64,000 nucleotides of DNA from Myripristis murdjan (GCF_902150065.1 NC_043990.1:12311740-12375739), one strand, 5' to 3'. Positions 38,149 through 51,768 are shown, counted from the stretch's first letter. The notes: generated by a model from the sequence alone, not told the origin. Numbers and translations: made by a program.

Positions 38149-40136
38149 TCAGGCCAGCAGGAGGCCGAGCGCCGGCAGCAGGCAGAGCGCCGCTGCTCTC
38201 CAGCTGAGGGCAGCAACGGACACGGCCCCGTTGCACAGGTCTGTGTCGCAGCACACGTTGGTGTAGTTGAAACTGAGGCCTGCGGTCTGTTTCTGTCCGC
38301 TCAGGCCGCACTGGGAGGGGATGGCACAGCTCTTCTCATACAGAGTCAGCTGCAGCGCGCCTGCAGGGAGACAGAAACGAGGTGTGTTTGTTTTGATGCA
38401 CGCAGCGAAGGGCAGGGGCTGCACAAGTTCAACTGAGAAGTAAAAGTAAAAAGTAACTCATTTACAATATAGACAGGGTAAAAGTCACTTCTTAGGAACA
38501 ATAACTTTGTCAGATACCACCTTTTTGATATAGTTCTGAAAGTACAAGCCTACAAATTTAAATTGGGAATTTGGAAATTACACAAAGAGCGCACCAATAA
38601 AGCAAAGCCACATTACTCTTCTCTGCTCACTCGCTGTTCACTGATGATTGCTTCATATTTTGTTAATTCACGATGGTTGGTTTTCTGATGCTCATAGAGA
38701 GCCTATAAAATGTATACTCTGTACTGGGTGGGATGAAAATGCAGTTAAGAACAGTACTAAAGCAAAAATGTACTTACTGTAGATAAAAGTAAAATTACTG
38801 ATTTTAAAAAATACTTAAAGGTATACAGTACAGCTATGCAATTCCAGTAACGGTAAATATAATTAGTTGCTTCCACCTCCATATTTCAGTTTAGTGTAGT
38901 ATTGATCACAGTCATAACAGTAAACAATACTTCTGAACCAGAGATTATGGGAAATCTTTTTGTGTAAATTGAAAAAAAAAAAGACATGATGTGGACCTAA
39001 GAAACTTAAAGTGAAATCGGAGGGGTTTTACAGTGTTTTTTTTTTTTTTTTTTTCTCAGCCTCCAGTGAGACACAATGAGTGTTTCGCCCCGCCCACACA
39101 CCCTGTAGCTATTTTTAGAGATAATTTAATGGCATCACAGGCGTTAGTGAGCGAACGCCTGATGAGAAACTGGTGCTGAGGTTTGACCTATTGAGCTATT
39201 CTTCTGTCACGTGTCGTTTCTACAAAGGATCAGGCCTAATTGAAGGCCCTGGAAGCCACATGGGCGTTTGATTTTTTAAATTTAGCATCCATAGCCAGGA
39301 TAGGTCATACTTCACTAATCCTTTTCACAGACATTTTTCTGCACAATGTCGCCTTGTGTATTAATTTGTGAGCATCATGCAAAGTATCCTGTGAAAGAAC
39401 TCCCATAAACAGAATCAGCAGTGCTCTTCCCCTCTTGCTCTCAAACACACAAACATACATACACACACGCACACACGCACACACACGCACATACACACAC
39501 GGACCTGGAGCTCACCTCGTGTTCCCACTGCAGTGCTGGCCAGGCAGCGCTGCCCAGCTGGGCATTCCTGGGGAAACTTGAGACAGTCCAGAGGAGAAAT
39601 GGCAGGAAACACACAAGTGTAGCAGCGAAGACAGGCTGAGGGGAAGAAGAGGAAACAATAGGACAGGTCACAGTGTCACAGACAGGAAACTGCACAGCTG
39701 CATTGTCTCTTTCATCAATTATAAACATGCCAATGTGGTGGAAATTACATCCTTTTTCACTGTCAGTAGTTCAAATTGGAATCAAACCCCCCAACCCCAG
39801 CAGTATCAGTGATCTATTACCACTGAGCAGGTATAATAGATCATATCTTTCAAAAGGCCTGTAATGAAAACCTTTTAAAGTGTATTTATGGAGGTTTGGG
39901 TCAGACTGGACCACTGATGTATCTTTTAAATACAAGATATATTTTCTTCTACACAGCACATTCAAATGCTGATTTTTGTCACATGGATAATGAACAGAGG
40001 AAGCTGGAGTTTGCAGTGGTTTTGACGATGTCATCGTAGTAGTGATCAATGGAAATCTTTCGGTTCTCTGTATTTCCTACATACCTGCCAAGGGGAGACA
40101 ACACAGGAACACAATCAAAAGTTGTGAGCGAGACAT
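38149..40136 (-). CDS. Ly6/uPAR-domain GPI-anchored protein, LY6G6C-like
   Basis: This predicts a 127-residue three-finger surface protein. Exons in transcript order are 40136-40085 (52 nt), 39635-39516 (120 nt) and 38360-38149 (212 nt), all phase 1 like the plus-strand array. The signal peptide is MSRSQLLIVFLCCLPLA. The domain starts CLRCYTC, includes PAGQRCLAST, and ends VCCDTDLCN. One sequon (NYT) precedes the CC pair. A hydrophobic tail (WRAAALCLLPALGLLLA) fits GPI addition. Besides the ten standard cysteines there is an additional one at residue 19. It lies between clic1 and ddah2, where mammals have the LY6G6 genes. The RCL block after the fourth cysteine and the NYT-x-x-CC..DLCN end resemble LY6G6C best. 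That orthology is inference; LY6G6D is an alternative. Confidence 0.88.
38430..38882. mobile_element. Probable hAT-like non-autonomous transposon remnant
   Basis: AAGTAAAAGTAAAAAGTAAC, repeated 'AAAAGTAAAATTACTG' blocks and an end TTGCTTCCACCTCC recall the same element family as the copy at 27.4 kb. The left terminal repeat is not visible and the copy is strongly diverged. It lies in the second intron of the minus-strand Ly6 gene. Confidence 0.35.
39445..39501. repeat. Imperfect (CA)n microsatellite
   Basis: A CA-rich tract with occasional G and T, starting about 15 nt beyond the 5' splice site of exon 2 of the minus-strand Ly6 gene. In the transcript it reads as UG repeats just inside the intron. 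Confidence 0.85.
39765..39845 (-). mobile_element. tRNA-like SINE head or tRNA-derived pseudogene
   Basis: On the minus strand, an A-box-like CTGCTCAGTGGTAAT is followed about 30 nt later by a B-box-like GGGTTTGATTCCAA with a 4-bp T-stem (TTGG/CCAA). The D-stem does not pair properly, so it is not a working tRNA gene. It lies in the first intron of the minus-strand Ly6 gene. Confidence 0.35.
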
Positions 40137-40221
40137 GACGCTCCAAGTCAGAAGTCCTCAAACTGGTCTCGCTGAGTGCTCAAAGCTCCGCGCACGTTAC
40201 GAAAAAAAACCCTTTGCAGTG

Positions 40222-40228
40222 GCTTATA
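40222..40228 (-). promoter_or_regulatory. TATA-like box of the minus-strand Ly6 gene
   Basis: On the minus strand the sequence reads GTATAAGCC, about 90 nt before the start codon. Transcription would start near 40.19 kb and give a 5' UTR of about 55 nt. Confidence 0.45.
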
Positions 40229-41234
40229 CGTCTGTCATATGACTAAATGCTACAGTTAATCTGATGGCATCCCCTAGTGCATACAAAAAAAAATTCTTCT
40301 TTCTCCTTCCCCGCGTTTTTCAAATACGGCTCCACAGTTTCTCTCCTCCTGACCTTCTCGATCGTCGCTCTGTATTGTGTTCTGAGCTGATGAGGTAATA
40401 ACTTATCAGATGTAATTTGTATTGTGAGCCTCCTCAGTTCACCTCCTGCTTTATCTCCTTCTGTCTTTCTTATCTATTTCTCCCTCTATCTCAGTCAGAC
40501 CTGAATCAGACTGATAGTCATGTTACTTGGGATGTCAGTGTCTCCTCCCTAAAGCGTCTAATTTAATTTGGAGCCTATCTAACTGTTTACAGCTGACCTG
40601 CTGAAAGACAAATCGGAACACACCTCGGTGGACGAATATGTGTGTTTTATAAGATGAGGGGTGACCCAAGTCATTTACTTTCTTATCTAAGATGGGTAAA
40701 AATATCCGAACTGACCTGCCTTTAAGATATATTGCAGTCTATAGTGCAGTCTGTCCCTCCAGGTAGTTTCTGTGCAATTTGGTGACGTTTCCAATCGACC
40801 ATCATCTTCCCTGTCTCCCTTCACCACAATGCAATGTGGCTGCATGGGTATTTATTCGTGGAGCTCAAATTGTCAAAAACAGAAGCAGCTCTCTCCAAAA
40901 GCAAAGCCAACGGATACCCGACATAATCCGCAGCCCTCAGTGGCCAAAGAGTCTGCCTCTAAAACGTCTTCATTGCCATAAGTAATCCTGCTGTGTTGTG
41001 AATTTAGGTGTAATCAGTTAAAAAAAAGTGACAAAAAGTAACATTTCAACAGCCAGCGTTCATTGCAATACCACTTTCGGTGAATTTTTCATCAACAACA
41101 GTATCTTAGTTAAAGTTATTCAGTGATCCATAGCTCAAAGAATGAAATTTAAATTAGAAGGAGAGGAGATCAGAGGAGAGAAGATGAATGTTGATGTGTA
41201 ATGAGGTGGACATTTTGGTTAAACTTTTTTTTTT

Positions 41235-41345
41235 AGCAGTGGCGGTACGACATTGTGGTGTGTAGGGAGAGCGGGACCCTTGAGCAAGACGCTGACCCTT
41301 GCCACCTCCAGGGATGCTGCTCTGCGATGCACTGTGACCTCTGAC
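41235..41345. mobile_element. Fish SINE-like repeat fragment
   Basis: GAGCGGGACCCTTGAGCAAG, then 'ACGCTGACCCTTGCCACCTC', 'CAGGGATGCTGCTCTGCGAT' and 'GCACTGTGACC', recalls a common fish repeat with the pattern TTGAGCAAGACACTGAACCC followed by CAGGGGCGCTGC. Recognised by pattern only. Confidence 0.35.
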
Positions 41346-43513
41346 CTCTAACCTCTTACCTGACCAGGGAAAAGGTATTTAATGGTATTCAAGGGGATCC
41401 CTACAGTACTGCCAAGCAAAGAAATACTGTCCTTTCTCCAAGTCAGCATGACACCTGTTGCAGATGTGTTTCTGTACATCTGTGTTAGATACTGCTTACT
41501 GCTTTAGGCATCAGTGATTTAAGCATTATTCATACGGTTGACGCCTTTTTTAATTGAACTGAGAAAAGGAAAACCAACGAGGGAAGGAAGAGAGACGAGT
41601 AAGGAAGCACAGAGTCAGGAAAGACAGCCGTAGAGAAAGTCAGCAGCGAGGACAGAGACAGAGAGAGAGAGAAACTCTTTCTTGCTGTGTGGGTCAGCAA
41701 GAAAAGAGAAAGAGCGCGTCAGTGAGCCAGAGACAGAGCCAGTATAACTGAATTATCCTTTAGGGCCTAATAGGAGACATGAGGGCAGCATGCAGGACGG
41801 TCTGCTGACAGCGGTCTTGTGATGGAGAGAGGCAGGCTCAGACTGAATAAGCTGTTTAACGGTTGATTAATTACGCAGCACACAGCAAGCCTGAAAACTC
41901 CCTGGAAATGTTGACCGACGTCCGGCGGGCCTGTGTGGGTTAGGTGGCGGATGGGTGTCTTTTGTAGGGCAGGTCAACGAATGTCAGGATTTGTAAGTCA
42001 TTTTGGTAATTAAGGGTTAATTGCAAGCTGTAATACTGTGCGGTAATACTACGTTCTTGCATTTTACCATCCACAAATCTGCTTGCTGCTGTCATTTTTG
42101 CTGAATTTCCGTTTTTTCAGGAAACTACGAAAAGCAGGTGATATTCCAACAGCAAATAAAACCTGCAAAATTGTAGTTACTAGGTTTTCAGCAAAAAGCA
42201 AGGCAATAGGGGCCAAAAATGATTCATTTTTGGTCAGTTTGCCCGTACTCAATCATCACTGAGGCCATTACTGATATGGGAAAATTGCACAAATGACCCA
42301 GGAACAGGGCTTGATAGTATCTAAGGCTGACTTCATCTCATTCACACCCAGCTCCCACACACACAGACAGTCTTAGTGTGGGTGGAGTCGGGACAGCCAC
42401 AGCTTTCGTCCAAAGCTTTACAGCCACCGAAATCAATAGCAGTTTAACTGATGGGTCACCGTTTCAGGAATTAATTCTAGGAAAATCGAGCATGGTCAGG
42501 CTGGTAGTAATGGAAAGCCGGGACCCCGAGGACCAAAGTTAGGAGAGTTTTAATTGTGGTGGAGTAGAGAGGAGCTTTTTTTTTTGTACAGGCTGGTGAT
42601 GCTGTAGCGGACAGGGATGGGTTGTGTGCTGGCTGACAGGGCTTGGTGGACAGATGGTGTTCTTTAATCCCGTCTGTGCCCTCTACCTCACTTCATCCCA
42701 TCCTCCTCCCCTTTTCCACTAGCCTACAGCAATCTCACATTTTCTCTCTCTCGCACACAGGCAGATTTACATGTCCCAGCCTATGTGTAAACTGATTTTT
42801 TTCCTCCTCTTTGTTTCTCCTTCATCTACTGTAGGCTTCTCATCTCTGACTCCCCCTCTTCCTCTCTTGTGATAAACCGTGTCGTCCTGTAGTAACTCAC
42901 TCCGGTCAGTAGAAGGGAATATTGTGCTTCCCTATGAGTTTAAAACATATCGTCACACACTGGCTCGCAAACACAAACACAGCCATCAGTTACCTAGGAA
43001 GTGTTTATGTGTGTTTACACCACTGGCGGCGAAGCATCGGAGCTGCAAAAGTTCAGCAAATGCAAAAGTTTGAGAAATAATGCATCGGGGTATTGATTAT
43101 AAACACGGCGCACGAGGTTGCTGTTTAAAGGAAGTAACGCATCACATGTTTATCATCATAACACAGCTTGTTCTCTTGTGATCTGATAAGGCGAGCTGTT
43201 TATCCCAGTCTAAGCAATGTCCAATATCATTTGACCTACATTTTCAGGGAAAGCCAGATTATTATTATTTTTTTTTGCCCTCTCATGACACACAAAGGCA
43301 AAGACAGACAACAACAATGGCTCAGTGATGCTGCAGGGGCCTTAATCTCGGCCTGTGATCTCTGTGAATACAAGGAAGGAGAAAGAAAGAGAGAGAGAGA
43401 CAACCTTGTTTAGGCAGCCCGGTGAAATAAATCAGCTGTGGAACTGATAAGGTTAATGCCACAATTTATGAAGACCAGTGTGGGAGAGGTGATGATAACA
43501 TTGACTGTTTCAC

Positions 43514-43570
43514 TCACATAGGAGGGCACAAAAAAACAGGCCAAATATCACATAGGAGGGCACAAAAAAA
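43514..43570. repeat. Short direct duplication
   Basis: The block TCACATAGGAGGGCACAAAA occurs twice, offset by 34 bp, each copy followed by an A run. Two copies only; likely a local slippage or duplication. Confidence 0.8.
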
Positions 43571-44429
43571 AAGAGAGAGGAGGGTGTGTGTGTGTGTTTG
43601 TTTGTCTCCCTGGCCTTTTGGAAACAATGCATCAAGATGAAGAGGGAGGGAAATATGAATCCTTTATCCTCTGAGGAGGCCTCGCAGAAATGCTTCAACC
43701 CCTCACGTCCCCACCGTCCTGCAAGGACAGAAGAAATATGAGGAAAAGGGTGTCAGAATAGCTGCTTATTCTCCTGCTGGCGAGCCAAAAATAGGAATTT
43801 CCTGTGAAGGCTGCAACATCTTCAAATAAGGTTAAAGCGGCCTCGTTATACTGCAAAATAAATGCATTACTCGATAAAGTTTTAACTAGTGGGCCTGACT
43901 CCCTACGCTGGTGGTTTTCCACACGTTGGCATCTTCATTCCTACAAAAATCATAACTTTGTTACTTCCCTTGCGAATGACAAGAGAAAACAAATAATGCT
44001 TCTAAGTCAAGTCAGTGTTTCCTCATCCTCCTATTGTAAATCACAAAAGTGGGATGACGTCCACCTGGATACAAGTCAGCTCCTGTGCCATGTGTCTCTT
44101 ATAATCTAAGTGGATTAGCTGGACAGAGTCTATTTGTCATTTTTGGACAGTTCAGTTGTGATTGTAAAGTAATCCGATTACTGCGACGCGTTACCAACGT
44201 GAATCAGAGTGGGCTGAATCCGGACAGGACGTGTGGGGGATGGGGGGACACGGGGGATGAAAGAGTGAGAGAGAAAGAGAGAGAGAGGGAGAGAGAGAGA
44301 GAGGTGTCAACCTACCTACAAAGACCGGAAGTCGGACCCCTCAACCTTCAAAATTAAAGCTAACCCACTTAGTCACGAGGTTAATGCAAGGCGTGCTTTA
44401 ATAGGGATTTTGTTTTGAAATTTAAAACC

Positions 44430-44588
44430 GGAAACGCTCTATTTTTAACTCCGTGTGGCTTGACATGGCTGGTGAGAGACGGTGGGGAAAAAAGAGAGCG
44501 AGGGAGAATAACGGGACCGGGTCGGTGTGGGAATAAAACACAAAGAGGGAAACGCGGCCGTGCGTAAAAGCCGCAGCACTTTGACGAG
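44430..44588 (+). other. Probable non-coding first exon of ddah2
   Basis: A GC-richer, purine-rich stretch ends at a strong 5' splice site (GACGAG|GTAAGTAAA). The nearest good acceptor downstream is TTTTGGCAG at 45960-45968, just ahead of the ddah2 start codon. The exon start is unknown. Assignment to ddah2 is inferred from position and splice strength only. Confidence 0.4.
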
Positions 44589-46083
44589 GTAAGTAAACAT
44601 CTGCGTCTGTATCTGTTATCTGTACGGCTTCAAAACACGTGTAAGATAGTTTTTAGGTTTTTTGGTGGGGAAAAAAGTGGTACATCATTTGAAGTGTTTG
44701 GAGAGGGGACTAAACTGCGGGGCGGTGCACTCCTGCAGCCAAACACTCCCGACGTTTTGTTCTGCGTAGGGCCGATGCTCATGTCGGTGCTGCTGGCCGG
44801 CTCAACAATACCTGAAAAAGACCAAACACAAACAGTTTGATTGTCACTTCTTTGTCCACCTCAGCGAAAAACAACCACAGTGACCACAAATATCATGTTT
44901 AAATGTGACAGGAATGGAAAAACAGGCCACTACAGTGCACCACAAAGTGTCTATAAACTCATCAGACACAATAAATTCCTGGAGTATTGTTGTGGATTTT
45001 CGTCTCGGAAATCATAGTGCATGCATTTATTGTGGCATTGCAACAAAATGAAGGCCGATGCTCCACACTTGTTGCGCTGTAGTTGGGAGAAAGGCACGTT
45101 TAGGAGAGCTCCTGCGCTTCCAGGAGAGCCAGTCCAGACTGCAGCTTCACAGTGGGCGGCTGCCGTGATTTACAGGGAGGATGATAAAAGGGCAATTGTC
45201 CTGAATCTTGCCCACCGCCCAAATACGGGAAGGCTCTGCAGCATATCGCAGGGCCACTGAAGAATGTCCCCTCATAATCTAACCTTGAACAATGGGCCCT
45301 TTCAGTCCTGCTATCTCTGCATTATTTCAGCTGCCCTTAGATGTTTTACTGTGTTGCGTTTACCTTTGAAAAGTTTGTCTAAGCTGGGCAAGTTGTTTCC
45401 TCTTCCCAGCCAACTTGATCCACTTCATCAACTCTAAAGTTATCTACCTTTCCAGAATAATGATGTGGAGGTTTTATCTGCTATCAAAGTAGAATTGGAT
45501 GCGGCCCCAAAATATCCCTAAACATGTAGATGTGTGCACTGGAGCCTGAGCAATTGATCATTATGGTTTTTGGCCCACTGAACATTCATAAAACAACCCT
45601 CCCTCCTTTGTGCATGACCTTATTAACATGTCCATCTTCTTTATTCTCCGTCCCAGGCTGTGATCATCAAACTGGATCTCTACTTCCTCCCTTCCTGGCA
45701 TCTGTAAGGATGCAGATGGGGCCTGAGTAGCCAGCGGACCACTGGCACGACAGAAGAGTAGGAGAGAGGGATGAAGACATTCTTCATTCTCCGCCTGGAT
45801 GACAGACTTCCCACAGATCTGCTGATTCGCCCCATCAGCTTTCCTTAGCGCTCAGCTGGTCTCGTAATAAAACCAGACTGTTGGAAAGTTGAGGACACAC
45901 ACACATTCCCACACAGACACACTTTTTTTTTTTTTTTTTTTTACTCCCTCTTGCTCATCTTTTGGCAGAACACACATATTGACGTTCTCGTGGAAGAGCA
46001 CCAAAGCCTGCTGTTAGCAAAGGTACTATCACTTCTTACAGACAGACTTAAGCAGCAGACCACACAAACGCTGCAGTGACATC

Positions 46084-49000
46084 ATGGCAAACATGTGCCC
46101 ATATGGCCGTTTCACCCACGCCGTGGTGAGGGGGATCCCGGAGAGCTTCGGGAAGGCGGCAGGGGACGGACAGGAGAACGGGGAGAACTCAGTGGACCTG
46201 GCCAAAGCTCAGCGTCAGTTCGGGGTGCTGACCGGAGCCCTGAGGCAGAAGGTGGGCCTGCAGCTGATCGAGATCCCCCCCGACCCTGAGCTGCCGGAGA
46301 GCTGGAGGATAGAGGACGTGGCTGTCATCCAGGGAGACACAGCGCTCATAACCCGGCCCTTCAACCAGCAGAGACGCAGCGAGGTAACACAAAAGAGAGA
46401 GAGGGACTTAGGCTCTGCTTTTGTCCATCAGTGATTTAGCTGTGCAAAAATATCACTACACCTGAGTATCACCATATTTTTTTGCAATAATGTATAGATT
46501 CTCTAGCCCTTTGTATCGATACATATCGTTCATGTGGTCCATTTTCATGTTTGTCACTTGATTTATCATACAATATGTGTTTTATGAATCTCCCCAGCTG
46601 ATATTCTGTTGGATCTATTTTAAGCTCTAGAGCATTGCAGTGTTTTGTGGTGTAAATTATATCATGACCCATGCATTGTGGCACATAGTGTATTGTGAGG
46701 TCTTTGCCAATATCTAGCTGTGATTGATACATGGCTACAGTATATATGTAGGGGTTAGGAGGGTTCTTGATCACTTCCAGTGACTCAGTAATTACTTTGC
46801 CAGGCTCTGAGATTTTTGCCTCCAAAATTTAGTTTCCACCGTGTATTCTCTGCATTTTGGAGGAAAAAAAAACCTTAAGGCCCACTGGAGTTTCAAGACA
46901 ATCACCCCTCCTAAAAAAAACCCTCCCATCACATTCCTTTCTTTTCTCATTTTTAATTCTTAAAGATGGAAGACGGCGATAAGCATCCAGCTTCTCAAGA
47001 CGTTTCAGCTGTTAAGGCTTAAAAGCCTCATCCTCCAACCAAAAAAAAAAAAAAAAAAAAAAAAAAATAGGCTACTATTGCAGTACTTTGCCCTGTAGTG
47101 CACTACCCTTTCACCAGCTGTTGTTGAATTTCTGCTGACTCATCTTTACTGTGCAAGAGGGATGTCACGGCAACACAGAAATCTCATTCAGCACATACTC
47201 TTTTATTTACAAACAAAAACTTTATGTTTCAAGTATTCAAACATACAGGCCACATTAGAATAAGAGAGACAATTGCAACATTGTCCTATAGCCTTGAAGT
47301 AGAAAGCAAAGGGGCCCAACAAAATGCTCATTTCAGATAAGAGGAGCTGTAACAATAAATACCATGGTGTGATTGTGTGCTCTCATTTCCATTTACAGTC
47401 CTGTTCCCGGATTCAGACAAAAGGCTACATTAGAATAACAACACTGGGTTACAGAGTGAAGGATGATGTTGCATCAGTACTATTAACACTAGCACTGGTG
47501 CCATTTTCAAAATGTTGGTATTGACTCATGCCTAAGTATCGATTGTGTATTGACTGTGATTTTGACATCCCTGCTGTGACACTCCTGCTTGCTTTAATTA
47601 CATGTCACGTTGTTCCAAAGGGATCTATTGTTGTACTGCTAATCACAGTAAGATCATTTGGTGTGTCTGTGTTCGCTCTCTTGCCCTCCCCTCAGGTGGA
47701 GGCGGTGAGGAGGGTGATGACAGAGCTCAACCTGAGGGTGGTGGAGATGGGGTCGGAGGAGGGGGGCTCCGGAGGGGCCACGCTGGAGGGCAGCGACGTC
47801 CTTTTCACCGGGAGGGAATTCTTCGTCGGCATTTCTTCCCACACCAACCACAGAGGGGCGGAGGTGCTGGCAGACACTTTCAGGGTGAGCAGCATGGACA
47901 CGGAAAGCCTCGACGATGCAGGATAAATGAAAGTAGCATCAATCAGTGGCTGATTGGGAGTGTGAGTGAATGAATGAAGCAGACAGAAAATCTGATGCTA
48001 CAGTTTGTCAGGCTTCCTACTGCCAGCAAAATGAAAGCTGAGTGTACCAACAAGGTTTGGCCGTAAAATAATCATTCTGTTTTTGTTTTTTTGTTTTTTT
48101 GTGCCTGTGGAACAAAGACAGTCTTAGTGCCAAGATGCTTGTCTGAAAACGAGCTCAGCTGCCAGCATGAGCAGGTGGCCGCGTGCTATATTGCATTTGG
48201 GAAATTATACCTTGTAAACAGTGATGAATGAGGCTGCCCTGTTGGCCAGATGATGGAGACCACACATCAAGTCCCTTTAGGGATGACATGACCCGCCCAG
48301 TGCTATTGATTCCCTCAACCGTCTTAAGTGCCTTTTATGCGCCTCTGTTCTTACACACACACACACACTTAGTTGTTATGTGCATGTGTTGGATGTGTGT
48401 GTGTGTGTTTGCATGCATTTGGTGCACAGTGAGGTTGAGTGGTGTTTCAGTGGTGTGAGTTTAACGGTTGGGTGGGAGCGTTCCTGTGGTGAGTACAGTG
48501 ATGAAAGAGAACATGCACGCCATTTCTTTGGACTGCCAAGCTTTCCTAAACACATGAAAACATGATCCTTTAGCAGCCAGTTCACTCCTTTTCTGACAAT
48601 TTAACACACAGTGCTAGTGCTCCATTATAGATTTTTATTTTTTTGTGCATATTCTCTATCACACCTACAGAAAATACTCCACTGGGTCAGGAGAAGACAG
48701 TATTTTGGCCATTACACATTCCAAAATTGTTATTTTGCTGCCAGCTTTTGATTTTTCATTCATAAAACTGTGGAGCACAGCCTTGGCAGTGCTGTTCGCA
48801 TTTCCATTCAAAATATTTGCCTCAAAAATATTGGAATATCACACATTAAATGTCCAAATTGGCTGCCATCTCTTAATATTTTGAAAGATACAGGGATTTC
48901 TTTGTTGTGCTTTTTTAAGTTGACTCAGCTATTCCACATACAGGACATTCTTGGCTTTCATTTGACACCATTGACTTAAACCATTGAAAGCCAAGAAAAG

Positions 49001-50411
49001 CAGCATACTGTTCCACAGCAGGTACCATATCACACAATATATAACAAACAAATAAACAAACAAGCAAACAGACTGAAGCATTATGGCTTCCAGTGTGGCC
49101 TCAACATTGAAAATATCCTTTTAACTCTGATTCTGACCACTATTTTTGTATTGCTGCTGCCAATAGTCAATATTTTGTTCTGTTGCCATGGTCCACCCAA
49201 ATTGAAATGATTGATTGTTTCCCTGGAAAAGCCTCTGAAACAGCACTTGGGCCGTCATGTGACTTTACACACTGCCATCCCTGAAGCTGTTGATTAAAAC
49301 ACACCACACCCTGGAAAGATATGATGGAGGAAACTGCATCATGTCGGAAAAGGACCACATCGACTATATCTGATTTATTAAAAAAGAACCCAAATTGGTC
49401 TTAGAAAAAGGCCTGTTTGATCTTATTTGATTAAACTTAGTCACCATTCACAAATAATAACCTGGTAATAACGAATCAGAGGGGACGATGTGCAGCTGAA
49501 ACCTGTCCCTCTCTGGTCAGGACTTTGCTGTGTCCACTGTCCCGGTGTGTGGCGGAGCTCGACTCAAAAACATCTGCTCCATGGGAGGCCCAGACACCAT
49601 CATCATCAGCAACAGCGACGGGGCCAAGAAGACACTGCGGGTGAGTGTGTGTGTGCGAGGCGTGTCTGCGCAGTGTTTCCCATGAGTTAGTATCTGAGCT
49701 TTAGTAGCATCGATGTAAATCCCTCGTGAAATCAACAGAAAGTTGAGTAGGTGAGCTGTATTCCCCTATATTGAATTTATTCAAATGTCTTTGATCTTTC
49801 CCCCCCTCAGTTTGTCTATATTTGGTCATTAATTTCTTTCACCTCATGAGACGGGAGCTAACGAGGCTACCTCCTAAGAGTCAGCTAATTACAGTGGATA
49901 TAATGTGGATGAATTGTTTTCCAGGGAAAAAAAGTATTGAGAGATCACTAGCAGCTATATGAGATATTGATTTGTTTCCCCCTTGGATATGAAAAATATT
50001 TTACCAAAAAATAATCAGCACTCCTGAACAATGAAGCTTTGTGCTCCAGTGCCGGTGCATATTGAACCATTATAAGCTTTTCACGTGCTCTTTGAGAAAG
50101 TCAGTGCAATAAAGGCTTTCAAAACTTTTTCTATGAAAAGTGCCTGGATTGTATTTTTCTTTCTTACCATATACACAATTTTTTCACACTGGACGCCCAA
50201 ATGTATCATTTATCACCCATCCTGTCCAGATATGCTCTCACTTATCCCATGGGAGTCTTTCCCCTGGGGTGTGTTAGACTGTGTGTTTCCTCTCTCTCCG
50301 GCCTGATGTGAATGACACACACCCCCAGTCCTGTCTGCTAATGTCATACTAATGTCATTAGTGCTGCCTGCGTGGAGTGGTGTGAACAAGTGGGGGGTGG
50401 TGCATATAATA

Positions 50412-50457
<46 letters not shown>

Positions 50458-51753
50458 ATGATGGAGCAGTTGACTGACCACCACTACGAAGTGCTCACTG
50501 TCCCAGAGGAATCAGCAGCGAATTGCATCTACATCAAAGGCCCCTCCAAACTGGACTACCTGCTCCACCGGCCCGCTGAGGAGTGTCCTGACAGCGTCTC
50601 GGTGAGCACAGCCAGCCCTCCTCCTCGTCGAGCTCATTAAAATGACAGAAAAGAAAAGAAAAGAAAAGAAAAGAAAAGAAAAAGGAAAAGCAGCTGAGTT
50701 TTTTCAGACTGAAGGAGCATTAAGTAATCTATGAGTTGGATTGAGGTACATCAATAGCAGTGGCACTCTTCTCCTTCCATACAAACCTCAGCATGGCCTG
50801 CAAATTAAAGCAGATATCCAACAGAGATGCCTAGTAAAGAGCTGATGTATCATCATCATGCAATTTAATAACAGCACTGTAGGAACTGGCCTTTGGTCTT
50901 TTTGGCTTGAGAACAAGGCTTTTTAACCTTAGTGAGTGAAATTATCTTCATTTTGTGCAATGGAGCAGTAAAAGTCATACTAATTACCCCTTTGAGATAA
51001 GAGATACGCTGAAAATATAACGATCCCTCTGGAGGAATTGTGGTCATTATAGTCTTTGCAGCAGCCAAGACTAGACTCAGAAACATGGTGTGGACATCAT
51101 ATTTACAGAGCGAACGGGCGAGCATGTAACTAATCATGATGACAGAAGAAAAATAGCAGAAAATGATGGGGGAAGGTGAATAATAGCAATATTTATTTGA
51201 AAGGTGAGAGATAATCCTTAAATTTCTGATGCTTTTGGGAAACCTAGAGTGGGGTTTTCCTGGACTTTCTGTCTAGTTATAGACTTGACTCTCTTGCTTT
51301 CCTATTTAAATGATTTATCATTTTGCACTTATGCCTGGTATCCTCTACAGTCAAAGAAAGGGCAAAATGCAGGCTTTTAAAGGTTATTCTACGATAAAAT
51401 AGCACACTACTGGCTTTGTAAACCTTATTCAAGCCAAAAGTAAGGAACACACCCTCCTAAGCAGTCGCAGAGGCTGTAACAGTGATCTAATGTGCAGTCA
51501 TTCTGTTCCAGCTGGTGAAATAATCTCCCCTCTCTCCATTTCATGAGACAATTATTTCTAACTTTCAGCGTGTGCCAGTGATGAGAATGTGTGACGGGAT
51601 GAGTAAGTCATGTTTCCTCCCTCCTCTCTGCAGGCCTTCCAGAAACTGCAGGACTACACCCTCCTCCCCGTGGCCTGCAGCGAGGCCTCCAAGCTCGGCG
51701 CGTCGCTCTCCTCGCTCTGCCTCCTCATCAACAGAAAGCATACGTATTTCTGA
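46084..51753 (+). CDS. ddah2: Dimethylarginine dimethylaminohydrolase 2 family protein
   Basis: Five coding exons join in frame to 290 residues: 46084-46383, 47696-47884, 49521-49640, 50458-50601 and 51634-51753. Human DDAH2 has 285. The fold is the pentein (amidinotransferase) barrel, and DDAH1 hydrolyses asymmetric dimethylarginine. Recognisable blocks are [15 protein letters not shown] (6-20), [24 protein letters not shown] (132-145), [13 protein letters not shown] and the C-terminal [11 protein letters not shown] with the presumed nucleophile Cys280. The segment [15 protein letters not shown] has Arg177 where DDAH1 His173 and human DDAH2 His171 stand, so hydrolase activity is doubtful. 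His149 takes the place of the substrate-binding Arg145 of DDAH1. The start codon has A at -3 and G at +4. The presumed 5' UTR exon begins at 45969. AATAAA follows the stop by 15 nt (51769-51774), with another near 52437. The exon 4 acceptor lies directly after a UG-repeat. Confidence 0.96.
47040..47066. repeat. Poly(A) run
   Basis: Homopolymer of about 27 A in the first coding intron of ddah2. No LINE or SINE body was recognised upstream of it. Confidence 0.85.
50414..50454. repeat. (GT)n microsatellite forming the ddah2 exon 4 splice acceptor region
   Basis: About 20 uninterrupted GT units run directly into CAG and then the exon. The usual polypyrimidine tract is replaced by UG repeat, so no long C/T run is present for at least 40 nt upstream of the exon. 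Confidence 0.92.
50648..50690. repeat. (AAAAG)n microsatellite
   Basis: Roughly eight pentamer units in intron 4 of ddah2, shortly after the exon 4 donor. Confidence 0.85.
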
Positions 51754-51768
51754 AAAGAATATATTTTT

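Larger units (their letters stand above)
40137..46083. other. Intergenic region and 5' flank of ddah2
   Basis: No coding exon was recognised. It holds the promoter of the minus-strand Ly6 gene at its left end, a SINE-like fragment near 41.3 kb, a short direct repeat at 43.5 kb, a (GA)n tract near 44.28 kb and a probable non-coding first exon of ddah2 ending at 44588. The presumed second ddah2 exon begins at 45969, after a T22 tract and TTTTGGCAG. Confidence 0.5.
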